This document shows positions 43,568 through 56,719 of a stretch of DNA of 64,000 nucleotides, one piece after another. The stretch's first letter is position 1, and the number at the start of each line of letters is the position of its first letter. The translations under genes were made by a program, and so were the position numbers. Origin of the DNA: Lycium barbarum (taxonomy: Eukaryota; Streptophyta; Magnoliopsida; Solanales; Solanaceae); the NCBI RefSeq assembly GCF_019175385.1, contig NC_083341.1, forward strand, positions 21,584,203 through 21,648,202. The letters run 5' to 3'. A model generated the notes under the pieces. That model worked only from the letters and a program-made list of their open reading frames with translations. It ran no database searches and was not told where the DNA came from.

Positions 43568-46500
43568 GGTACGTAAATAGACATGGTTACAAGCTCGAAG
43601 CTAATAATAAAACCTTCATGAAAAATACACCTCAATGCAAGAGAATATTTGCGAGAAATGACAATCCCCCTAAGTCAAAAATAAATTTGGCTGAAGCGAA
43701 TGATATAATTATTGCTATTGCGATCATTTCAGAAATAAATATTGAGGCCAATGTGAGAAATTGGGTGATAGACTCTGGTGCTACTAGGCACATTTGCGTA
43801 AATAAAAATAATTTTGTGTCATGCACCCAAGTTGAGGAAGGAAAAGAAATTGTTTATCTTGGTGATTCAAGGACAACTCAAGTTCTTGGGAAAGGAAAAG
43901 TTCTTCTCAAACTCACATCTGGTAAAATTCTAGCATTGAGTGATGTGTTGCATGTTCCTAATATCCAAACCAGTTTAATCTCTATGGGATTATTAGGAAA
44001 AGTTGGGGTGAAGGTATCTTTTGAAAAAAATACAGTTGTGTTGACTAAAAGTAATATTTTGGTGGGTAAAGGATCTTGTAACCATGGCCTATTTATGCTT
44101 AATATTTCTAATGATATCCATGCATCTATCTCTGCTTATATGGTTGAGTCTATTTCTTTGTGCCATGCTAGATTAGGACATGTTAATACTGCATATATAA
44201 AGAAAATGCAGTCGCTTGGTTTAATATCTAGTTTAGACTCAAATAATTTTAACTAGTGTGAAATATGTGTTGAAGCTAAATTACTAAAAGTCTTGTTTTT
44301 CAGTAAATAGAGAAACTGAATTATTATCTTTGATTCACACTAATTTAGGCGATTTAAAGCAGAAAATGAGTAGAGGTGGTAAAAGATATTATGTGACTTT
44401 TATTGATAATTTTTCTAGATTTATTAATTTGTACTTGCTTAGAAATAAAGATGATGCTTTTAATGCTTTTATTTCTTATAAAAATGAGGTTGAGAATCAA
44501 CTTAGTAGAAAAATCAAGAGAATTAGATCTGATAGAGGTAGAGAATATTTGTCCTTAAATGTTTTTTGTGAAAAAGAAGCTATTATTCATGAAATAACTC
44601 CGCCTTATTCACCTGAGTCTAATGGAGTAGCTGAAAGGAAAAATAGAACATTGAAGGAAATGATGAATTCCATGTTAGTCAGTTCTAATGCACCTGATAA
44701 TTTGTGGGGTGAAGCTATTTTATCTGCATGTCATTTACGAAATAGAATTCCTCATAAAAGAACTGGCAAAAACTCCTTATAAATTGTGGAAAGGTTATAG
44801 ACGTAATTTGAAATATTTAAAAGTGTGGGGGTGCCTTGCTAAGGTTATTTTTCCTGAACCTAAAAAGAGAAAGATAGGTTCTAAAACTGATGACTGTGTG
44901 CTTATTGGATATGCTGAACATGGTGCTGCATACAGATTTCTTGTGTTGAAAAGTGATGTGCTTGACTGCAATACTATAATAGAGACAAAGAATGCTGAAT
45001 TTTCTGAACATATTGTTCCACTCTCTGATAAAATTTCTCATGCACCTGTTGAAAGAAATAATGAGATTGCCTCTAATGAGGAACTAAGAAGGAGCAAAAG
45101 GCCTAGGAAAGAGTATTTTTCTTATGGAAATGATTTTTAAACTTTTCTTGTCGATAATGAACCATCAAATTATTTTGAAGCTATATCTTTTTCTGATGCT
45201 AAATTTTGAAAAGAGGCAATAAAAGTTGAAATTGATTCTATCATGAAAATACTTGGGTTTTAACTGATTTACCTCCTGGTGCAAAACCTATTGGTTGTAA
45301 ATGGATTTTCAAAAAGAAAGCTTAATCCAGATGGCTCTATAGATAAATATAAAGCTCGTTTAGTTGCAAAAAAAAATTCTCAAAAGAAAAATATTGATTA
45401 TTTCGATACATTTGCACCAGTGACTAGAATTTCTTCTATTCGAATTTTAATTGCCTTAACATCAATTCACAAGATTTTTATCCACTAAATGGATGTTAAA
45501 ACAACTTTTTTAAATGGTGATTTAGAAGAAGAAATTTATATGGTTCAACCTGAGGGATGTATTGTTACTGGATAAGAAAATAAAGTTTGTAAATTAATGA
45601 AATCACTTTATGTCCTTAAGCAAGCTCCTAAACAGTGGCATGAGAAATTTGATCAAGTCTTAATTAAAGACGGGTTTTCTTCTGTTGAAGTGGATAAATG
45701 TGTTTATACTAAAGTGGTAGACAAAGATTATGTGATAATATGCTTATATGTTGATGACATGCTCATATTTGGTACAAATTTAAATATTGTGGAAAGTACC
45801 AAATTATTTTTGTCTGCTAACTTTGATATGAAAAATCTAGGTGAAGTAAATATGATATTGGGAGTTAAAGTTATAAGGAGTGATGATAATATATTGCTGT
45901 CACAAGAACATTATGTGGAGAGACTTCTTAAGAAGTTTGATTGTTTTGAGGTGACACCTGTGGCCACTCCTTATAATGCTAACTCTCGATTGAAAAAGAA
46001 CAATGGTGACCCAGTTGCTTAGTCTAAATATGCGAAAATTATTGGGAGTCTGATACATTTAATGAATTTTACAAGGCCTGATATAGCCTATGTTGTGTGT
46101 AGATATACTCATAATCCTAATAAAGAGCATTGACCTGCATTAATTAGATTGATGAAATATTTGAGAAGAACCATGAGTTATGGTATCCTGTATAGTGGAT
46201 TTCCTTCTACTTTAAAAGGGTATTGTGATGCAACCTGGATCTCTAATTCATATGAGACAAAATTCACTAGTGGTTATGTGTTCACCCTTGGTGGAGGTGC
46301 AATATCGTGAGAATCAGCTAAGCAGACGATCATTGCTAGATCGACTATGGAGTCAGAGTTTGTAGCTCTGGAGTTAGCTGGTTATGAGGCTGAGTGGCTG
46401 AGAAATTTCTTAGCGAATATCCCTTTAATAAAGAATGAGTTGCCTCATGTGTTTATGCATTGTGATTGTCAAGCGGCAATAGCTATTGCAAAGAATAAAT

Positions 46501-46694
46501 CTTACAATTGTAAGAGCATACACATGAAATTGAGACATGATGTCGTGAAACAGCTGTTGAGAGATGGAATAATTTCCACTGATTATGTGAAGTCAGAAAT
46601 GAATTTGGCCGATTCACTGACTAAACCTGTGGGAAGAAAATTAATTCTTCAAACATCAAGAGAGATGGGGTTAAGGCTATATGATTGTCAATAG
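43568..46694 (+). pseudogene. Copia pol remnant: protease, integrase, reverse transcriptase, RNase H
   Basis: In order I see the protease motif WVIDSGATRHIC (about 43760) and a GAG-pre-integrase LCHARLGHVN (44158). The integrase core has FIDNFSRF, IRSDRGREYLS and SPESNGVAERKNRTLKEM. Reverse transcriptase shows KARLVAKK, MDVKTTFLNGDLEEEIYM and LYVDDMLIFG, and RNase H shows STMESEFVAL and MKLRHDVVK. Frameshifts lie near 44295, 44770 and 45240-45310. In-frame stops lie at 44254, 45138, 45207, 45486, 45573, 46020, 46131 and 46308. It cannot make a functional polyprotein. Confidence 0.93.
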
Positions 46695-47223
46695 AGATGG
46701 TAACCCAACCAATGTGATTGGAGATCTAATGAAGTAGGTTCATATGGGTAATAACAAGTCGATATTGACTCTGCGCACTTACAGAGAGTGCTTGAACTGC
46801 TACTAATTGTGAGGATGAGTTATTAACTCTTAATGAATTCATAGTCCTTATGGATGGTGTATTTAAAGCACTGTACACTTAATGAATTCACCTATATGAG
46901 AGAGGAGTGGGGCCTCTCCTATGAGACATTGGCCTAGTCTCTAGAGCTCTCATGAATAACTAGGCACGCGCATGGCCTAGGGCGCAAAACCGCGTTAAAC
47001 AACAAAATTACGGAGTCGGTATGTGATTGATAAAGTCTCTGACTTACAACAAGAATTATTGGTTCATAGAAATTTTATATTTCACCGATAATTCTGTAAG
47101 TTAAATTTTATCGGTCTAAGTTTGGTTCATAGCCCAAAAGACACCAAACCTACTGCATTTCAGACATGCAAATCCAGCAAGTTTTACTCTTCTATTTAAA
47201 AAATCTTTAAAATAATGGGGAAT
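46695..47223 (+). other. 3' untranslated part of the copia element
   Basis: Non-coding sequence between the RNase H end and the 3' LTR, ending in a probable polypurine tract (taatggggaa). It contains two copies of acttacagagagtg/cttaatgaattca-type short repeats. No gene is seen. Confidence 0.6.
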
Positions 47224-47819
47224 TATAGTGATATTTTAAATATTTTTAAATATTTTATAGTTTATATAATGGTATTTCTTGGAGAAGTGGTAAGTGAAAT
47301 TTATATGGGGCAATATGCATGGAACCAATTTGACAAGTAGCAAGCCACTTGTCATTGTTTGAACTAATTTTTGTACCTATAAATAGCCTCTCATTAGCTC
47401 CAGCAAAGAGACAAAAAAAAGAAAATCCCCTTCCTTTCCTGTAGCATCTCACGTCTCCCTCTTTCTAATATATTCCCCCAAAAAATAAATTAGTTTCTCT
47501 TTCTTTTATTTCCTTAGTATAACTTGCTAGTATAGTTTAGTTTCTCTTTCTTTTATTTCCTTAGTATAACTTGCTAGTATAGTTTAATTTTGCTGATTCT
47601 TGTATTCTCTAATTAAAATTAGAGAAGGGCTTGTTTAATTCTGAGAAAACATTTCACATTGCTGAAATAGTTTCTTAGGACAGTGCCTAGCACGACTCAA
47701 GTCATATTTATTAAATATATTATTGTAGTAATATTTATTTTCAAGTGTTGTTATTTACTTTGCTAAATAAATAACATTTATTATTAGTATACTGGTTTTA
47801 TTTTGTGGTTTTTCCAACA
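47224..47819 (+). repeat. 3' LTR of the copia element
   Basis: It is alignable with the 5' LTR throughout except for the 47-bp duplication. Its first bases read tatag where the 5' LTR has tgtag, a G-to-A change in the terminal TG. The preceding taatggggaa is the probable polypurine tract. Confidence 0.85.
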
Positions 47820-48429
47820 ATAGCTTTGGTGAGCCAATTTTTGAAATTAGAATGCTGAGGCTCGAAAGCAACACCAACTGACCACAAAAAGCTTTCAACA
47901 ACTCTATCTCTGCTGAAGCTCATATTTTCTATCAGTCTAAGTTTTCTCCACCACCTATTATGAATTAACAACGGGACAAGATGTCAACTTTGTTGTGTTC
48001 ATTGTTTTCGATTTTTACATCAATATATTTTATCCGCATCTAATTTACCTATAAAATAAATTTTATCATTTTTTATTATGTGTAATATTAAACTCATCAA
48101 GCTATTTTCAAAGAAACAAAGAAACAAAAAAGAGAATGACATGGAGGAGCTGGGGTGAGGGATCGGAGATGGTGGACATGGAGAAGTTGGGCATGGAGGA
48201 AGAAGAACAGAGTACGAAAGAGAAAAGAAAATGGGTTGGGTCCGTATAATTGTCACGACCCAACCGTAGGGCCATGATAGGTACCCGGAGCTGACCTACC
48301 GAGCACCACTTAACCTGCTTCATATCTCATATCTGGGTGGACCACTTGGCTAACTCATAACTATCATAATATGTACAGTCATGGCTTCTCAAATGAAAAC
48401 TCATTTACAAGCTAACCTTCGACTTCGCC

Positions 48430-48431
<2 letters not shown>

Positions 48432-48482
<51 letters not shown>
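48432..48482. repeat. TA microsatellite
   Basis: An uninterrupted TA run of about 50 bp inside the gypsy-type LTR. Confidence 0.95.
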
Positions 48483-48484
<2 letters not shown>

Positions 48485-48939
48485 CCCATAAGGCTACAAA
48501 AATAGTATACAAAATATACCCTAATGGGGTCATGAAACTTCTAACTATCCACACATGTCTACGAGCCTCTATCTGGAGTACTGGAAATTGTAAAGACGGG
48601 ACAGGACCCCGCCATGCCCAAATTATATACACAAAAGGAGAATACCAATAGACTACAGCTCCGAAATAAGTGGAGCGTTCCTGAGACTCCGCTGATGAGC
48701 TCCTAAGAATCTGGACCGTCTCCCTGTCTACCTGCGAGCATGAACGCAGCGTCCATAAGAAAGGACGTCAGTACGGGCAATGTACTGAGTATGTAAGGCA
48801 TGAATAGTAACATGATAAAAACATAGTGAATAACGCAAGATAAAGGAAGCGCTTATACCTCATAGTACTTCGTAAGACATTCCTCGTGCTTACTTACCCT
48901 TTTTCTAGGAGAACCATTTCATATATCCACATACATACC

Positions 48940-49110
48940 TATGCAATACCGTACACGGCCATATAGACTTGGTATTATCCGTACCGACCATAGTAAGGTT
49001 CGGTTATATCCGTATCCAGCCATAATAAGGCTCGGCAGCATCCGTATCCGACCATATCAAGGCTCGACAGTATCCGTATCCGGCCATAACAAGGCTCAGC
49101 ATCACAATAT
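48940..49110. repeat. Short tandem array inside the gypsy-type LTR
   Basis: About five degenerate units of 29-31 bp containing ggccata, aaggctcgg and gtatccgtatcc. Such arrays are common in this LTR type, and no function is implied. Confidence 0.75.
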
Positions 49111-51035
49111 AGCTACATACAAATATGATCTACATGAATATCCAAGAGAAACATTATAACACTATCGGGGTGACATAAATTCGGTAAACCCCCAATTATA
49201 TTAGGGAATTGTCATCATCACTATTATCATCTCTATGAAGGGCTTTTATCGATGACATCCTAAGAATCTTGAAAGTCATAAGTTCTAGCATTTATAGGAA
49301 TAGGACATATCAGACATCTGAAATGAATTCGCAATTATGGAGTTATGCCTTTATCTCACCTTGAAGGAACAACTATCATGAGGTGAGATCAACAATAATG
49401 GATAAAATTGGTAATCATGTGACAAGCTCAATAGTATCATGAAAACATTAAGAACCTTAAACTTTGGCTTCTCTAGAATGGAAGTCATCATCATAATTAT
49501 CATCACTTATCCTATCTCACGTTGCTGAAACGATAGCATAAGATAAGGCCAATTATAATGAATGAAATCAAGAATCATATGATAAGCTCAATTATACTAT
49601 AAGAGTTTTGAGAGTTAAGGTTCTCTAGGACTTCTAGGAACAAGAATAATATGGATAGCATATATGGGATTATAACATAGGATTCATGCCTTTGAAAGAA
49701 AGAGAGTAGCCTTAAATACCTTGTCTCCTTAGTATACGGATCCCACAAGTCCTCGTATGCTCTATGAACGATTATCTACAATAAACGGAGTGTCCGTATC
49801 AATGATGGGTTCATAACTTATAAGAGAACTCATTTAGACATTTTGTCGATCATTTTATGTGCATAAGATTCATGTAGCTTGTTTTCCTCAATCCTATACA
49901 TATTTCGGTACCATCAATCCTTCACTAGTTCCCTTTTCATCTTCACAACTCACTTAACAATCCAACAACTTCATATTACAACTTTATTTGCACAACCAGC
50001 CCAACAACATCACAACCATACCAAGTCTAGAACATTTCATACTCAAGCATAGCTAAGAACAAGTTCTAGCACAACTTAAACCTTACTTTCACAATTTCTC
50101 CTTCCCATAAGTTATGTAAATGCCAAATAATACTATAAGCATGAAGATAGAGTAAAAATATTACCTTCAATCACAAGGATCACTTTAAGTTCAAAATTCC
50201 TTCACCTCTAAGAAGTCTTCAAATTCAACGCCATAAGAGGAAGAACAATCTAATGATGATCATGGAATTCTTCATTTTAGAATCACTTGGTTTGCCCTTG
50301 ATTTGGTCTTAGATCATAAGAGGACTTGTTGAGAGAGTTTCTAGAGATTTCTAGGTCCAAAAATGGTGAAAATATGATTTAGGGTCGAATTTGGTCTATT
50401 TATAGTAGTCCAGAAAATTCTGGACCGACACAACATGCTGCAACGTTGCGAGGTCGCAAAGCGCGCTTTGCTAGCCGCATGTTGTGTTGCAGGCCTCGCA
50501 ACATCACCAAAATTCACTGTCACACTTTGCTGCGCAACTGCGTCTCCGCAAAGCGTGCTTTGCTGCTCGCATGTTGCGCCACATATTGCGCCATAATGTG
50601 ACACTTTGTCAAACTTTCGCCGAAACTTAACTCCGATGATCCGACAAGTCTTAAACCTGCCCGAGGCTTACTAAACATGATTTTACTCCCTTATATACCT
50701 AAGATGGACATATCTATCCTCATGACCTCAAAAAATTTGTCCTACTTCCCAAGGCTAGGACAACTAGCATTCAGCGAAACTCAATGTACAAAAATGCGAG
50801 GTGTAATAATAATTTTGGGTGAAAAATTATATCCGGGTCGGGTTGGGTTAAGTTGGTGGGTAAAATATTATTTGGGGGGAAAAATGGGCTGGGCGTCTAG
50901 GATGATGCCACGTGGCAGGCTGTTTAACATAAGGGTGTATCTGGACCTTAGTATAACAGTAAGGGTATAGTTGACCCTATAGTATAACGAAGGGTATGGA
51001 TGAACTATTTTTCAAAGTTCAGGGGTAATTTTGGC

Positions 51036-53490
51036 AAAAATAAATACCGCATTGGTCAATATTTGCCTATTGCGAAGAAAATCACCAAAATACCTTTCAA
51101 TACTGAACGACTTTTATACCATTAATAAGCTTTAATCCTATTTCTTTTCTATATGTTATTGTACAAAAATGTAAATACTTCATTAGTTGTATAGTTCATA
51201 TCAAAATGTAAAATGGTGTATTCATATCCATACTGAAACAAATTCGTAAATATAACAATTGCATGCCTCATAATCAAATTATTGGAAAGTGTAGTTTTCC
51301 CAAATCAAACTCCAAGATGGAGATCGTAGGTTCTTTTACAATTTTATTAAAGTTATTGTAGTCAAATTTTCAATATAATTAATAAGTCATTAAGAGTTTT
51401 ATTCGATATGAACTTATTCAGTTAAATTAATAAAGTTTAAATAAATAGTCTGTTGCGTCCTATGTCAATGTGGTGTAGTTACAACATCATTTAACCAATA
51501 TAATAATATCAATCTATTTATATTTATTATAACAACAGGAAATTAAAGCAGTAAATATTGAACGACAAAATATTCCCGAAATGTTGATGGATTTTTATGT
51601 TTTGGAAGCTAAAATATTGTCTCAAAAAAACAAGTAATGTTGGATAAAATCGTAATATTTGAAGCAGTTGAAAGATTACATTTTATGTATGCATTTCGTA
51701 ACATTTGAAGCAAGATATATTGGTGCAACATATAGAGACTAGTATAATAGTATATAAAGTTAGCATAGACAAAGTGATGTGACACCTCTCATAGCCTAGA
51801 ATACCATTTACTATCTTTTTTCTCTTTTTTTTTTTAACCTTTTCTCTAATTATAAAATGAAAAACTCTAATTATCTTTAGTTAATATGCTAAATAAAGTA
51901 ATAAACCCGTCTATTCCTTTAAACTTGACACTTCTGGTGCCTTTTCACTATCCAAAACGTGGGCTATATTAATTATCAGTTCAAACTTTATCTTTTCCTC
52001 TCCAACACACCTCCTATTCAATTATTTATTTGTTTTAATGACACATTTCATTTAACTTACGATTTCTAATTCTCAATTTCAGTTTTGGTCATTAAATTAA
52101 ATGTCATAAACAGAAAAATTAAACAAAGGCATAATGCCCTCCCCTCACAGTAAAAAATAAAAGCAAATGGAAGAGCAGTACACTTTCTCACAAACTCCTA
52201 TTTTAAATTATGGGGAGAGTACATTTCATTGAGAACAACTTTAAAAATGGGAAAAATGGCTTTCATTAAAAAAAAAAAAAAGGAAAAAATGGCGATATCG
52301 CTACGAATGTGGCAAAAATGATGGCAGTGAAAGGAGAAGCCATGGAGATGCGGTAATGCTGAATTCTCCAGCACAAATATTTGGGTATGTGCTAAGTGTT
52401 ATTATATGTAAATCATAGTAAATTTTATACATGATAAATAAATCGAAGTCTCGCAAAAAAATTTCTATCCTTAATCTCATATTACACTCACCTTTTCTTT
52501 TCGTTGAATTTTGAGTCGTGTTACCCTTATTTTTTTAGCGTGTTTTATATGCAAGAAGATGGTGAAAAATTGTAACTCGTAAAGATGAATTTTTTTAATA
52601 ATGGTGTATTAGAAGGTGATGTTTTATATTTAATGTGATTTTTGGAGGAATTAGTTTTGTTAATGTTTATAGCAACGATTTTAGTTGCTCTGTACGTGTC
52701 AAGTTAAGGGCAGGGAGAAGAAAGGAAGTTTGAAAAAGAATTAGAAAGAAAAACAAGGCAAGAAACTGACTGATGTGTTTTTGGCGACTTTTATGCTGAG
52801 TTTTTGAAAGGGATATATGCTACGAAAATAAATGTTGAGTTCTGAAAGGGATATAATAATATGATAATATAAGCTTATGATGAGAGAAATCTAAATTTGA
52901 CAATAGCTTTATTTTATAATTCTGTGTGGTAGCATTGTCATTTAGGTGCTTTAATGTTCTATTTTAAATTTAATTACATATAATTGAGAGTCAAAACTAA
53001 GCTTAACACATTTATCTGCGTGTAATAAAGAGAATACTACTTATGTTTCAGAAGAGGGTGATCTCTTTCAACAATTTTATCTCTTCTTTTATGAAGTTGT
53101 ATTTTCCTTCTTGACAAGGCATACCCAATCCAAAAACATCATTATCCTTCATTCTGATCAATTTTTATGGCGTTTCAACTTATTGTGATGATTCTTTTCT
53201 TTTTTTGATATCATTTGTTAATAGGAAAAGGAAGTTCGGGTCTAAGCAACACAAATTTTCTCATTGTCTTGACTTACTTTCCAAAAGGTCATTTCTAAAT
53301 TTACTAATATACCGTGCAAAGCGCGGTCAAATTCTCTAGTACAAAAAGTAACTCCATGGAAACATTTTAATCCCCCCAACAATCAATGCAAATTATTAAG
53401 TTGGGTTTTTCTTTTGGGTAATGTTAAATATTAAATAATATTTTTATGGGATATGGTTGACTAATTCCTTTTAGAGAAAAAGGTCAAATT
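51036..53490. other. Intergenic AT-rich stretch with a possible Helitron
   Basis: No gene is supported. A possible Helitron 3' terminus lies at 53311-53339. The sequence near 51740-51810 (agtataatagtatataaag...gtgatgtgacacctctcatag) could belong to its 5' part. The remainder is AT-rich with several A or T runs. Confidence 0.4.
53311..53339 (+). mobile_element. Possible Helitron 3' terminus
   Basis: A hairpin ccgtgcaaagcgcgg is followed after about 9 nt by CTAG and then T, as at 16054-16086. This fits the Helitron 3' signature, but no Rep/helicase coding sequence is seen nearby. Confidence 0.45.
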
Positions 53491-53501
53491 AGTGTTGATG
53501 T

Positions 53502-55900
53502 TTATCTGCAAGAGCATAATTTTGCTTGACTAATAGTGATAGGATCATCTTCTAATTTCATGTTAAAATCATGCTCTTGGAGATAAACAACATAATCATC
53601 TGAAATTGCATTTCTTCTTTCTCTGCTAGATCTTATTTTAGGCATTTCAACTTGAGATTGTTGGGATTCATCAACTTGAACAGATGATGGTTCCTCAATT
53701 GAATTAGAATTTGTCATAGGTATAATTGTGTTTTTGTCAAAGTCATGATTTAGTGGTTGAAAAGTGTCGGGTAAAGCTACCTGGTCACTTTCAACTGTAA
53801 TTGTAGAAGGAATATTAACAAATTCTTCTTCGAACACAACTTGTCTATTTTGATCACTCCCACTATAATCAACATTCTCAATAAATTTGGCATTCCCAAT
53901 TTCAAAAAAGGATCTATTTGAGGGGCTATAAAACTTGAAACTCTGAGTAACCTACAAAATAGCAGCTAATTGTTCTTGAATCCAATTTCTTTTCATTAGG
54001 CTTGTAAGGCCTAGCATCAGCTGGACACCTTCAGACATGTAAGTGCCTAATACTAGGCTTCCTACCTGTCCATAATTCGTATGGGATTTTAACTACTGAT
54101 TTGCTTCGAACTCAATTTAATATATAAACTGTAGTTTTTAATGCCTCTCCCCAAAGCGAATCAGGTAAAGAAGAAAGACTAATCATACTTCTCACCATAT
54201 CCTTAAGAGTTCGGTTTCGTCTCTCAGCTACACCATTTTGATTCGGAGTTCCCGACATAGTATATTGAGGAACAATTTCACACTATGTTAAATATTTAGC
54301 AAAAGGGCCTAGACGCTGTTTACCTGATCCATCATATCTGCCGTAATATTCTCCTCCGCGGTCATATTTGACAACTTTAGTTTTCTTGCCTAATTAGTTT
54401 TCAACTTCAGCTTTGAAAATTTTGAAAACGTCCAAAGATTGTGACTTCTCATGAATTAATACAAGTAGCCATAACAAGAGCAATCGTCTATAAAATTGAT
54501 AAAACATTGTTGGCCATTCCAGAAAATCGTAGGGAATGGACCGCAAATATGTGTATCTATCAAGTCTAAAGGTTCTTTACTCTTATAAGCACCTTTTTTT
54601 CTTATATTTCTTTGTTTTCCTTTTATGCATTTTATACAGATTTTAAAGTCTGATAAATCAAAGGAATCAAGAATTCCTTATGACACAAGCCTTTGAATTC
54701 TTTGTTTTGAAATGTGACCTAATCACTTATGTCGTAACATTGATGAATTCTCATTTGTTAATCTACGCTTAGTACCAAAATTACTTGAATGCTGGTTTTC
54801 ATTGTTGTAGGAGGCTTGACTGTCTAATTTGTCTAATTTATATAATTTATCAATCAGAGTACCGGTTCTATCAACATTAGAATTTAGAGAAATACTATAA
54901 ATTTAATTTACAAAAGAACAAATATATCTGGATTTGTCCAAACAAGAAATAGAAATTAAGTTCCGTCTAAATGACAGTATAACAAATGTTTCCTCTAATT
55001 CAAAACCAGTATCTAATAGAATTCCTAAGACACTAATAGCCTCCACAGCTACCTTATTGCCATTTCCCATATAAATGTATCTTTCAGCATCAATCGGCAT
55101 TCGACTCCTTAGACTGTCCTACATAGTGACACTTATGTGAGTAGTTGCAACCGTATCCATCCACCAAGCGTTAGTAGGTACCATAGCCAAATTAACTTCT
55201 GAACAAATTACAAAGTTGAGAAGTTTACCTTCCTTTTTAAGTCAGGTAGCGTATTTGGAACAATCTTTCTTTATGTGACCAACTTTCTTACAAAAGTAAC
55301 AAGGGTCCTGTTTCTTTTGATCCTTAGGTTGTGATGTTCCCCTGTCTGCAGTTTCTTAATTCTTACTCCTTTTTCGCTTATTTGAAAACGATTTTAGTTC
55401 CCGAGATGCCAAATGAGCACTTTCAATTCTCTCTTGTTTCAGTCTATAATCGTCTTGCACACATTGAGCTATCAACTCATTCAAAGTTCATTTTTCCTTT
55501 TGTGTATTATATGAAACTTTGAATTGCCTAAATTGTGCAGGAAGACTCCCTTATGTTTCCTTTGCCGTTGTATCGCATTGAAACAAACTTATTAAGAATA
55601 GTACTTGTTTCAACCTTTTCGTTAGCAGCGAATCGGTCTGCAATTTCCTTTAGGAAATTTTTGGCATTTTTATCCTCTGTTATATCGCCCCTTATAGATT
55701 CCAGAATTGAGTGTTGCATCATCATCAAACTCATGCGATTTGATCGCTCCCACTTCTCATATGCGGCCTTTTGTTCATTTTTATCTTATTGAATAGTCGA
55801 GATCCATGCAACCAAGCACAATCATAATGTGCACTTTCCATTTCTTGAAGTTTGTGTCTTTAAGCACAGGAATATTGTTCATATTGGCAGATATATATAG
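53502..55900 (-). pseudogene. Partial copia retrotransposon: gag to integrase C-terminus
   Basis: Read on the minus strand from 55900 down: a gag segment (SLMMMQHSILESIRGDITED and following), a CCHC zinc knuckle (CYFCKKVGHIKKDC, about 55255-55300), a protease to pre-integrase part (MPIDAERYIYMGNGNKVAVE), integrase with NFIDDCSCYGY, KYDRGGEYYGR and TPNQNGVAERRNRTLKDM, then a tail with RSSRERRNAISDDYVVYLQEHD. Stops and frame breaks are frequent. Reverse transcriptase, RNase H and LTRs are missing. It differs clearly from the 37.8 kb copia, so it is a different lineage. Confidence 0.85.
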
Positions 55901-56719
55901 AAGACACTATAAGATAAAACAAGTAATGCTCACAATTAATCATACAAATAAACCATGTATATGTGAAGATAATTTAGATTAAATAAAACTGAAGTAACAA
56001 TGATAAATAAATTTATAACTATATTTATCAAACACATATACATAAAGTGGGCCCATCTCAAGATACCTAGCACATCATTATCATTTAGCCTTTGGACATA
56101 AATAATAATTTATAAGTGGTACTCTTATACATAGTTCATGAACATTGATTACTAAAACGGCCTAATAGTTCGTCTTTCTTTGGACCGACACATTACTAGC
56201 ATGCATTACAACATATATCACATATTCATGACTGTCCATAATCTGACCAAAGCAATCTTCCTTTGGGAAAATCATTTCGCATAGAAAACATATGCTTACA
56301 TGTTCAAAATAAATAATTCTACGCAACAGAGATTACTTTGGCAACATATTGGTTTAATCACCTCATTTTAAACAAGAAGCACAAATAAATTAATGATTAA
56401 GGTGTGTCAATAATTTTGAAGTAGTAACAAATTATACAAAAAAAATATTAACGCAAATCATGGGATTTACAATATTCTGCCACCACCCTAACCAAACATC
56501 CTATAAAAAAAAAAAAAAAAAAAAAAAAGGGGAAAAATGGGAATTGCCAGAAATTTGGAATAACCAAGTAAAAAAGTATCTTTAATACTTTTCTCCAAAA
56601 ACAAGTATTGAAATACTAATGGGAAACGGCAGAAGCTTGATAAAAAATTAAGAGATCAAAAATTGATTGGCAGACTACTTTTGCTTGGGTATTTCTTTAT
56701 CCCTTCTATTATTTTAATC
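55901..56719. other. Sequence upstream of the partial copia element
   Basis: It may be the 5' leader of the minus-strand copia remnant (56040-56370 lacks stop-free frames but has a continuous leader-like character). A poly(A) run of about 25 lies at 56502-56527. No gene is seen. Confidence 0.35.

Larger units (their letters stand above)
37818..47819 (+). mobile_element. Copia-type LTR retrotransposon, decayed, with nested insertions
   Basis: The LTRs are 37818-38366 (549 bp) and 47224-47819 (596 bp), both ending ccaaca. The 5-bp flanks are ATGGC and ATAGC, one change apart. The 3' LTR is longer because of a 47-bp tandem duplication (47491-47537, 47538-47584). The order of protease, integrase, reverse transcriptase and RNase H inside is the copia order. 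Removing the Ogre/Tat LTR and the composite element leaves about 4.97 kb. Most of gag is gone. Confidence 0.92.
48251..50808 (+). mobile_element. Gypsy-type solo LTR
   Basis: This 2558-bp unit starts TGTCACGACCCAACCGTAGG and ends gcgaggtgtaata, where the usual terminal CA is now TA. A 5-bp duplication ATAAT flanks it (48246-48250, 50809-50813). It splits the right inverted repeat of the outer Mutator-like element. It includes a TA microsatellite (48432-48482) and a tandem array of about 30-bp units with gtatccg and aaggctcg (48940-49110). No internal coding region is present. Confidence 0.85.
37291..51035. mobile_element. Old Mutator-like element split by three LTR-type insertions
   Basis: The left inverted repeat (37291-37505: gccaaaattatc...ccacgtgac...cccagcccatttt...acggaccc) is matched by a right repeat at 50814-51035 plus 48230-48250. 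The right repeat is broken by a gypsy-type solo LTR. A copia element fills most of the interior. Without insertions the element would be about 1.2 kb with repeats of about 240 bp and roughly 80% identity by eye. No clear target duplication survives. It contains no transposase. Confidence 0.75.
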
